Shown here: piece by piece, positions 52,377-58,569 of the stretch
How the letters are laid out: the number at the start of each line of letters is the position of its first letter
Numbering within the stretch: the stretch's first letter is position 1
Assembly: GCA_947474995.1 (NCBI GenBank)
Contig: CANJNJ010000008.1
Span: 1 to 58,569, forward strand
Length of the DNA stretch: 58,569 bases
Source of the DNA: Opitutaceae bacterium
Lineage (GTDB): Bacteria; Verrucomicrobiota; Verrucomicrobiia; Opitutales; Opitutaceae
Direction: 5' to 3'
Notes under the pieces: generated by a model
What the model saw: only the letters and a program-made list of their open reading frames with translations
What the model was told of the DNA's origin: nothing
Database searches by the model: none
Position numbers and translations under genes: made by a program

Positions 52377-53465
52377 TCAGCGCCCCGGGGGCGCCGCCAG
52401 CGAGCGACCCGGCACGAACTTTGGTTCGATCCGTTGATCGAGATGGGGAATCGGTTCGCGGCGGATGAAGGCGAGCACGTGGGCGAACAATCGTTTGGCG
52501 TAGGTCTTGGGACTCAACACGTAGCCGGCGGGCGTCGGCTTCAGGTACGAGAGGAAGGTATCGTGGTCGCGCGAAACGAGCGAAACCTGCTCGCCCACCC
52601 GCAAGCCCCGATCGGCCAGAAACGTGACAGCCGTGAGGTAAATGTCCGGCTTGGCGATCAACAGCGCCGTCGGCGGACGGGAGGAATCAAATAGCCGCGC
52701 GAGCACGCGCCACGCGCCCTCGACCGTGCCATCGTGGCGGGCCACCGTCGATTCCACGTCACTCCGGTCCGACCGCTGCACGGCATCGATGAAACCCGCT
52801 TCACTTTCCAAGTCTCCGCCACGCTGGGATTCGTTGACGAAGAACGCGAGCCGCCGGTGCCCCAAGCGCAGCATGGCGCCGACCGCGTGGCGGCACACCG
52901 CAAAATAATCGAGATCCACGTTGGGGAGGGGCAACTCCTTCGGGCAGGAACCCGCGATGATGCACGGTACGCGATGATCGAAGAACCACCGCTGCATGAT
53001 CGCGTTCGAGTGCGTCAGCACCCAGCAGGCCTGGGGATTTTGCCGCACGAGCCGGGCCAGTGCCTGGTTCGAACCGCGGCTGAAGAACCGGCTGCTGGAA
53101 AACGCGGCCAGCTTGATCCCGCGCTCGAAGAGCAAGGTGCGCAGTTCGTCGATCCACAGGGTGGTGTGCGACGGCAACTGATCGAGGGAATCGGGCGTCA
53201 GGAGCCCGATCGAAAGCTCCTGGCGCTCCACGGGGCGCACGGCGCCGACGATCCGGTGGCCCACGCGCCGGCCGGTCTTGATCAATCCCTCCCGCTGGAG
53301 CGGGGCGATGGCCTTGCGCACCGTCTTCCGACTCACTTGCAGCGTCTCGGCCAGCGCGCGCTCACTCGGCAGTGCAGCGATCCAGGTACCAGCCTGAATT
53401 TCCTTCGCAATCCGCGCGGCCACCTGGGCGGCGAGCGAGTGGTAGTTATGAGGTTCGGCGGGCAT
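52377..53465 (-). CDS. GntR-type HTH/LacI-type sensor hybrid regulator
   Basis: A 362-residue protein. Residues ~8-70 are a GntR winged helix (AARIAKEIQAGTWIAALPSERALAETLQVSRKTVRKAI). From about residue 82 it is a LacI/periplasmic-binding-like sensor (LSIGLLTPDSLDQL, CIIAGSCPKELPLPNVDLDYF, MLRLGHRRLAFFVNESQRGGD). The DNA-binding part is GntR-type though the sensor is LacI-like, a fusion usual for XylR-type regulators of Bacteroidetes and Verrucomicrobia. It probably responds to the sugar or its breakdown product and controls the flanking aldolase genes. Confidence 0.9.
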   Translation of the reverse strand: MPAEPHNYHSLAAQVAARIAKEIQAGTWIAALPSERALAETLQVSRKTVRKAIAPLQREGLIKTGRRVGHRIVGAVRPVERQELSIGLLTPDSLDQLPSHTTLWIDELRTLLFERGIKLAAFSSSRFFSRGSNQALARLVRQNPQACWVLTHSNAIMQRWFFDHRVPCIIAGSCPKELPLPNVDLDYFAVCRHAVGAMLRLGHRRLAFFVNESQRGGDLESEAGFIDAVQRSDRSDVESTVARHDGTVEGAWRVLARLFDSSRPPTALLIAKPDIYLTAVTFLADRGLRVGEQVSLVSRDHDTFLSYLKPTPAGYVLSPKTYAKRLFAHVLAFIRREPIPHLDQRIEPKFVPGRSLAAPPGR

Positions 53466-53803
53466 GGGAAAGCGGACTATTTCGTCTTACCCCGGCCGGT
53501 TCTCCGCTCGAAAGTCTCCAGACCGGGTTGCAACCATTCGTGATTTTCGGAACGCGTCCCGGTTTCCGCAAGGCTCTTCCGCCGCGAATCCGATGGGCGG
53601 GCTATCGCCAGGTCTCTGATGGAGACCAGGATTAGTCGGTCGAAATGCGGGCGCCGGCGGTCCTAGCTGCTGGGGCTGTCCGCCCTGCCCGGTCGCGTAC
53701 GACCGACGCGGCCCTCCGCTCCACCCGGCCCGGCTGGCGGCTAGTTCTGACCTGCTTAGCCCTCTCCTCAACCTCCCACTTCCAACCTCAACCGATCAAC
53801 CGC
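53466..53803. other. 338-base divergent gap between regulator and second aldolase
   Basis: It holds GC-rich runs and a pyrimidine-rich patch near 53761-53795 (CCTCTCCTCAACCTCCCACT). A minus-strand frame from 53771 and a plus-strand frame from 53645 are not protein-like. No clear operator was found. The gap is the likely site for autoregulation and control of the 53804 aldolase. Confidence 0.4.
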
Positions 53804-54580
53804 ATGCGCTCCTCCTCCATCCGTTCACGTTTGCGCCTCGGGCAGGCGGCCCGGATTGCCTTCATGTACTATCCGACGGCCATGATGCCGGCGTATGCCG
53901 CCAAGGCGGGCTACGACGCCGTCTGCATCGATGCCGAGCACAACACCTGGGAACGGCGCGAGATCGGCCGGATGGTGCCACTGCATCGCCTCGCCGGGAT
54001 CGACTGCATGGTACGCACCGGCAGCCGGAATCCGACCGAGCTGTATCGTCTGCTTGAAGATGGCGTGACGGCGTTGTTGTGCCCGCTCGTCAACACGCCG
54101 GCCGAAGCCGCCACCCTCGCTCAAGCCGTCCGGTTTCCCCCGCTCGGCCAGCGGGGCATCGACGGCGCCGGGATGGACAACGATTACTATGTGAACGGCA
54201 CCACGGGTTACGCCGCCGCCGCCAACGCCGAGACGATGCTTATTGTCCAAATCGAGACGCCGCAGGCGGTCGCTTGCGTCGACCAGATCGCCGCGACCAA
54301 GGGCCTCGACGGCTTGTTCATCGGCCCGGGCGACCTCGCCCTGCGCCTCGGCTGCGCGCCGGACTGGGCCGAGCCGAAAATGCAGGAGGCCCAGGCCGCG
54401 GTGGCCGCCGCCGCCGCGAAGCACGGCATCGCCTGGGGCCGTCCCGCCGGCAGCGCCACGGATATTTCAACGCTGGCGCGAATGGGGGGCCAACTCATCG
54501 CCTACGGCAGCGATTTCAGCGCGGTGAAGGCCATGATGCTTTCCACCTACAGCCAGACCCTGGCCGAGGGGCTGAAATAA
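53804..54580 (+). CDS. HpcH/HpaI-family aldolase, second copy
   Basis: A 258-residue protein starting MRSSSIRSRLRLGQAARIAF. DAVCIDAEHNTWERREIG (catalytic His), LIVQIETPQAVACV (Glu) and GLDGLFIGPGDLALRLG (Asp) place it with the 2-keto-3-deoxy-acid class II aldolases. It diverges from its neighbour at 51437 by sequence, so the two may cut different chain lengths. The frame upstream from 53645 is not coding-like. It sits 17 bases before the amidohydrolase and is probably co-transcribed with it. Confidence 0.92.
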   Translation: MRSSSIRSRLRLGQAARIAFMYYPTAMMPAYAAKAGYDAVCIDAEHNTWERREIGRMVPLHRLAGIDCMVRTGSRNPTELYRLLEDGVTALLCPLVNTPAEAATLAQAVRFPPLGQRGIDGAGMDNDYYVNGTTGYAAAANAETMLIVQIETPQAVACVDQIAATKGLDGLFIGPGDLALRLGCAPDWAEPKMQEAQAAVAAAAAKHGIAWGRPAGSATDISTLARMGGQLIAYGSDFSAVKAMMLSTYSQTLAEGLK

Positions 54581-54597
54581 TTTCAGGATAACAGCCC

Positions 54598-56013
54598 GTG
54601 CATCCCGACGCCAAAGCGGCGCAGGCGCTTCCGCCGAAAGCCATCGACCTGCTGCTGCTGCACGCGGTCGTCCTGACGCTCGACGAACAACGACGCGTCT
54701 TCCGCGATGGGGCCGTCGCCGTGGCCGGTGGCGTCATTGTCGACGTTGGCCCGTCGGAACGGCTCGCCGCCGAGTATGTCGCCGCGCGCATGATCGATGC
54801 CAAGGGCGGTGTCGTCCAGCCGGGCTTTGTCGATTCGCACGTGCACCTCTCGCATCAACTGGATCGCGGGATGATTCCCGATGACTGGCCGGAAAACCGG
54901 GAACATGAACACTGGCTGCCTTACTGGCAGAACATGACGCGCGACGACGACTACCTTTCGGGCGTGCTGGCCTGCCTGGAGATGCTTCACAACGGCACGA
55001 CAACGTTCTCCGACATGAGCGGACGGCATGCCGCCGAAGCCCGCGTCCAGGCCGCCACCGAAGTCGGTCTGCGCGGGGCCGTTTCGCAAATCTGCTGGGA
55101 TGTCCCGCCCCACCCATCCGTCGGGATCGGCGACACGGCACAATGTGTGAGGGTCCTCGAAAAACTCACCGCCGCCTACCCGCGGAAACCCGGAACGCTG
55201 GTCTGGGGCGGGGTCAATTTGTCGGCCATGGGCCGCGCGAGCGATGAACTGCTGGTCGCGGCGAAGTCCCTCGCCCGCTCCAAGGGCCTTACGATGGCCA
55301 TGCACCAATCTTTCGGCCCGGCGGATGTCTCCGCCTACCAGCGCAAGACGGGGACGAGCGCCATCGACCACTTGGCCGCGCTCGGAATTCTCGGCCCGGA
55401 CCTGGCCCTGGTACACATGATCCACGCCAGCGCCCGCGAAGTGGAAATACTGCAGGCCACGAACACGAACGTCGTCCACTGCCCGGGCGCATCCGTGCGC
55501 ACCGGGATGGGGGTCACCCGCTTTGGCCGCTTTCCCGAAATGCTCCGGGCGGGAATCAATGTGGCGCTCGGCTCGGACTCGGGCAACTACTCGGACTTTC
55601 TCGACGTCGGTCGCCAGGCCTACCTCGCGGCGACGATCCACCGTGAAGCCCACGGTGAAATGCCAACCATCAGCGCGTACCAGGCCCTGGAAATGGCCAC
55701 CCGCAATGGCGCCTGCGCGCTGGGACTGGCCGACGAGATCGGATCGCTCGCCCCGGGCAAGCGGGCCGACATGGTGCTCCATCGCCGCCAGCGGCCGGAA
55801 TGGCATCCGATGGGAAACGTCGTCAACACGCTCGTGTACAGCGCGCAGTCATCCGGCGTCGACACCTGCATCGTCGATGGCCGCGTCGTGCTGGAAGGCG
55901 GCCGGTCCACGCTCGTTGATGAAGAGGCATTGCTGGCCCGGGTCGATCGCGCCGCCCGGCAGTTGTATGCCCGCATGGGCTGGAACTCTCCGAGTCGCTG
56001 GCCGGTTATCTGA
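54598..56013 (+). CDS. Amidohydrolase, TRZ/ATZ/SsnA-like
   Basis: A 471-residue protein starting GTG at 54598, 17 bases after the aldolase. AGGATAA in the gap is a fair ribosome-binding site. The metal-site motifs are PGFVDSHVHLSH (HxH), LTMAMHQSFGP and LVHMIHASARE (His), and ALGSDSGNYSDFL (Asp). Members deaminate or hydrolyse purines, pterins, melamine or N-acyl compounds. With the aldolase gene the substrate may be an N-containing sugar-acid derivative, but no direct evidence shows which. Confidence 0.88.
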   Translation: MHPDAKAAQALPPKAIDLLLLHAVVLTLDEQRRVFRDGAVAVAGGVIVDVGPSERLAAEYVAARMIDAKGGVVQPGFVDSHVHLSHQLDRGMIPDDWPENREHEHWLPYWQNMTRDDDYLSGVLACLEMLHNGTTTFSDMSGRHAAEARVQAATEVGLRGAVSQICWDVPPHPSVGIGDTAQCVRVLEKLTAAYPRKPGTLVWGGVNLSAMGRASDELLVAAKSLARSKGLTMAMHQSFGPADVSAYQRKTGTSAIDHLAALGILGPDLALVHMIHASAREVEILQATNTNVVHCPGASVRTGMGVTRFGRFPEMLRAGINVALGSDSGNYSDFLDVGRQAYLAATIHREAHGEMPTISAYQALEMATRNGACALGLADEIGSLAPGKRADMVLHRRQRPEWHPMGNVVNTLVYSAQSSGVDTCIVDGRVVLEGGRSTLVDEEALLARVDRAARQLYARMGWNSPSRWPVI

Positions 56014-56055
56014 CCGAAGGGGGAGCGGCATCTTGCTCCACCCGCAGCCGGGGCC

Positions 56056-57687
56056 TCAACGCACGTGCGCGTGTGGGTCGCCGTCCGCCAGCGCGAGTTT
56101 TTCCGGCCAGGCCAGTTCCACGCCACGCTGCTCCAGCTCGCGCTGAAAGGCCCGCATCCGATCCTTGTCCCGATGCACCAGCCGGGGCCGGCAATCGTGC
56201 GCCAGACAGTAAGCGGCCAGCGCGCCCGCCGATTCGCCGATGTTCCACTCCACCGGATGCAGCCGGTAACAACCGTTCGTGATGTGGGTCGTGCCCAGGT
56301 TCTTCGCCGCCGGCAGCAGATTTTCCATCCGGACCGGAAGCAAGGACCCGAGCGGAATGCGGAACGGCAATGAAGGCACGTCGAGGTAGTTGTCCCCGCC
56401 GCAAGTCGGATGAAGATCGATCCGGTAGCAACCCACACCGACGCTGTCTTCAAAGCGCTCAGCCAGCAGGTCGTTGGGCCGCAGGGAGCCCGAGACATGT
56501 TGCTCCCGCACGGTGAACTCGGCGCGAATCCGCCGCGATTCCCGAATATAGGGCGCCATCGCCAGGCCGTCTTCCGTGCCCGCCACGTCGCCACGCAACC
56601 GCAAGCCCGGCCAGCCCTTTCCTCCATCGGCGCGTGGCGCCTCCGTCTGCAGCCAGTGCAGCATCGAGAAACTCAGTTGTTTTGATCCGGCCAACGCCTT
56701 TTCGCGATCGCTCGCCGAATCCGTGAGCAAATTTCCCGGCAAATAATCGATCATCGGCCAATTGATCGCGACGATGTCACTTGCGTAGGTCCCGGGCACG
56801 AACAGGTCGCGGTCGATGATCCGACGGTAGCTCCACAATCCCGATTTCGCCGCCGGGACTTCACCGTGCGGTTCAAACCGGTAGTTCACGGGCTGCATGG
56901 TCCTCGGGCTCAGGCCGGTCCAGCTCAACCACGCCCCGGGCCAGGGCGGTTGCAGCGCCGGGCGGAAATTTCGCCAGAATTCATATCCGGCCGGCGGTGG
57001 GCCCGCATGATTTTCGCCCGCCCGGTGTTCCAGGGCGAAACACCACGAAAAGGCCTGCACATTGTCCGGCCGCGCCACGGCCGGTGCGCTCGGTTCCCCC
57101 GTCTGCGCCCGCGATTCCTGGCCCGTCACGAATTCGGCGCCGGCCAGCGGCAAAAGTTCACCCGTCTCCGTCGCATCCAGGAAATACGGCGCCCGAATTT
57201 CGCACCGCGCGCCCGAGCGCCGGTCGCTCAACGTGACCCGCGCAATGCGGTCTTTTCCGTCGGTCGTTACGTCCACCGGCGCGACCCCGTTCATAACGAG
57301 CAGGCGGCCGCTGCTCTGGTAGGCGGCCAAAAACCCCGTGAGCACGGCCAGTGCGACCCGTGGCTCATGACACAGTGGCGAAACCCACCCGTTGCCCGGA
57401 TTCAGCTGCGGCTGGGATCGGGCCTTTTCGGTCAGCGGATAATACTGGCGGTAGTATGCGCGCACGTCCTCGCGGAAACGGCGGTACGAAGACGTCCGGC
57501 CGAATTGCTCAATCCAGCCATGCTCGTCAGGTGGAACCATCTGCGACGTCAATTGCCCGCCCAACCACTCCGTCTCCTCCGTCAAAATTACTTTTCGCCC
57601 CGCTTCCAGGGCGGCCAGTGCCGCGGCGCAGCCGCCGACTCCTCCGCCGATCACGGCAATGTCCGTGAAAAATTGTTTCGCGCTCAT
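56056..57687 (-). CDS. FAD-dependent oxidoreductase (FAD_oxidored, PF12831 type)
   Basis: A 543-residue protein starting MSAKQFFTDIAVIGGGVGGC. The Rossmann motif DIAVIGGGVGGCAAALAAL is at the N-terminus, EETEWLGGQLTSQMVPPDEH is the family's second hallmark, and LDATETGELLPLAGAEFVTG the third. The C-terminus NLGTTHITNGCYRLHPVEWN is also typical. No signal peptide is visible. The family is frequent in planctomycete and verrucomicrobial polysaccharide loci, with no defined reaction. A 61-base repeat starts four bases before the ATG. Everything upstream of the ATG in frame is repeat-derived. Confidence 0.9.
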   Translation of the reverse strand: MSAKQFFTDIAVIGGGVGGCAAALAALEAGRKVILTEETEWLGGQLTSQMVPPDEHGWIEQFGRTSSYRRFREDVRAYYRQYYPLTEKARSQPQLNPGNGWVSPLCHEPRVALAVLTGFLAAYQSSGRLLVMNGVAPVDVTTDGKDRIARVTLSDRRSGARCEIRAPYFLDATETGELLPLAGAEFVTGQESRAQTGEPSAPAVARPDNVQAFSWCFALEHRAGENHAGPPPAGYEFWRNFRPALQPPWPGAWLSWTGLSPRTMQPVNYRFEPHGEVPAAKSGLWSYRRIIDRDLFVPGTYASDIVAINWPMIDYLPGNLLTDSASDREKALAGSKQLSFSMLHWLQTEAPRADGGKGWPGLRLRGDVAGTEDGLAMAPYIRESRRIRAEFTVREQHVSGSLRPNDLLAERFEDSVGVGCYRIDLHPTCGGDNYLDVPSLPFRIPLGSLLPVRMENLLPAAKNLGTTHITNGCYRLHPVEWNIGESAGALAAYCLAHDCRPRLVHRDKDRMRAFQRELEQRGVELAWPEKLALADGDPHAHVR

Positions 57688-57691
57688 GTTG

Positions 57692-57752
57692 GTAGTTCCG
57701 CCTTCAGGCGGAATTCGCGGGCCACAAGGCTTCCGCCTGAAGGCGGGACAAC
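57692..57752. repeat. 61-base paired-hairpin repeat (REP/BIME-like), copy 4, next to a start codon
   Basis: It begins GTAGTTCCGCCTTCAGGCGG four bases upstream of the oxidoreductase ATG and ends CCGCCTGAAGGCGGGACAAC. On the coding (minus) strand AAGGCGG within the hairpin is the only Shine-Dalgarno-like sequence near the ATG, so a folded repeat would hide it. Confidence 0.85.
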
Positions 57753-57781
57753 CAACGTGGCACATCGTTTCACCCGGGTCG

Positions 57782-58561
57782 TCATGGTCGCGGCGACTTG
57801 AGTAATTCAGCGAGCGGTTGCTTGAGCGCCGCGGCCCAGATCGCGTAGCCCCCCTCACTGGGGTGAATCAAGTCGGGCATGATTTCGCGCGACAACGTGC
57901 CGTCGGGCCCGATAAATTTTGGTTCCAAATCGAGGAAGTGAACGAACCGACCGTCATGCAACCGGCTCAACGCCGCGTTGACTTCACGAATCTGCCCGCG
58001 CTGTGCGGAGTCCTTTTCACCCCGCGGGAAAACTCCGAGCAGCAGGATTCGCGTCTCCGGCAATTTCGCCCGCAGCGTCGTCACAATCAGCATCACGCCT
58101 TCGATCGCCTCCGCGGTGGAGTTGCGCGGCGTGCCATCCTTTTCCGTCCCGGTGTTGTTGCCCCCGATCATCACGACCACGACTCGCGGCGCCAGGCCGT
58201 CGATCTCGCCGTGCTGCAGCCGCCACAACTGATGCTGCGTCCGGTCGCCATCGATGGCAAAGTTCGCCGCGCGCAGCGGCGCCAAGTGTTCGTCCCACAA
58301 CACCCGCCCCGTCGTCCGCCACAGATCGGTGATCGAATCACCGATGAACAGCACGTCGATGCCACCGCGCCGGGCCGTCGCCACGTATTCCTCATGCCGC
58401 TGCATCCAGCTGAGGTTCTGACCGCCGAAGACCTGGCGCGGCACCGGTTCAGTGGCGGTGTTGGCGAACGCACCCGATCCCAATGTCAGCAATCCGACCA
58501 GCGCGGGCCGGCGCAGCCGTCCCAAAGCGGCCCACCGCCCGCCGCTCGACCGCCGGTTCAT
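57782..58561 (-). CDS. Exported SGNH/GDSL-type hydrolase
   Basis: A 259-residue protein with an N-terminal basic-hydrophobic stretch (RRPALVGLLTLGSGAFA) as signal peptide. SGNH blocks: nucleophile Ser in VLFIGDSITDLW, Gly of block II, Asn in VVVMIGGNNTG, and Asp/His in MPDLIHPSEGGYA. The family (PAF acetylhydrolase-like) removes acetyl or other ester groups from sugars. It lies 95 bases from the oxidoreductase gene on the same strand, which would fit deacetylation of a glycan substrate. The gene starts only eight bases from the window end, so its promoter is not in view. Confidence 0.9.
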   Translation of the reverse strand: MNRRSSGGRWAALGRLRRPALVGLLTLGSGAFANTATEPVPRQVFGGQNLSWMQRHEEYVATARRGGIDVLFIGDSITDLWRTTGRVLWDEHLAPLRAANFAIDGDRTQHQLWRLQHGEIDGLAPRVVVVMIGGNNTGTEKDGTPRNSTAEAIEGVMLIVTTLRAKLPETRILLLGVFPRGEKDSAQRGQIREVNAALSRLHDGRFVHFLDLEPKFIGPDGTLSREIMPDLIHPSEGGYAIWAAALKQPLAELLKSPRP

Positions 58562-58569
58562 TCCTTTAA

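Noticed and set aside
1-58569. CRISPR arrays, prophage genes or insertion sequences
   Set aside because: No regular spaced direct repeats, phage structural genes, transposase or integrase were found on either strand.

Overview
The window is GC-rich bacterial DNA that best fits the phylum Verrucomicrobiota, probably near Opitutaceae. The pointers are a DUF1592-type cytochrome plus DUF1552 pair, a long Bacteroidetes-like PurF, several Asp-box (BNR) secreted proteins, a TonB-dependent receptor with an N-terminal VVLSPF motif, many Tat-exported sugar enzymes, and dispersed GTAG-type palindromes. This is inference from gene content. No rRNA, tRNA, CRISPR array, transposase or integrase was found.

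Layout. 1-5.6 kb: the end of a large exported protein, a LamG-like secreted protein, and an IclR regulator followed by a four-carbon acid sugar kinase. 5.6-13.2 kb: de novo purine genes, with purF-purM on the minus strand diverging from purL. 13.4-18 kb: a DMT transporter, a CoA-transferase/enoyl-CoA hydratase pair, two small coupled genes and cutC. 18-27.3 kb: exported enzymes (TIM-barrel isomerase, SUMF1-like protein, DUF1552/DUF1592 pair, cyclophilin, dienelactone hydrolase). 27.3-32.6 kb: a HIT-family pseudogene, small unknown and membrane proteins, an acetyltransferase, an SDR dehydrogenase and a tandem TonB_C protein with a probable frameshift. 32.9-36.3 kb: a POT peptide transporter, a methyltransferase and a MOSC protein.

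36.6-58.6 kb is the most distinctive part. From about 51.1 down to 37.8 kb every gene lies on the minus strand: gluconate-dehydrogenase-like subunit 3, GMC oxidoreductase, cytochrome c, TonB receptor, repeat protein, three beta-propeller proteins, an MFS transporter and an AGE-family epimerase. Facing it are two HpcH/HpaI aldolases, a GntR/LacI hybrid regulator, an amidohydrolase, an FAD-dependent oxidoreductase and an SGNH hydrolase. Read together this looks like a carbohydrate-use locus: outer-membrane uptake, periplasmic trimming and oxidation to a sugar acid with electrons passed to cytochrome c, then import, epimerisation and retro-aldol cleavage. The substrate cannot be read from the sequence.

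The window also holds many palindromic repeats. Four 61-bp elements are pairs of inverted GTAG-headed hairpins, the layout of REP/BIME elements mobilised by RAYT transposases. Shorter GTAG hairpins sit on a stop codon and next to start codons, and repeat-like DNA also sits in frame inside purL.
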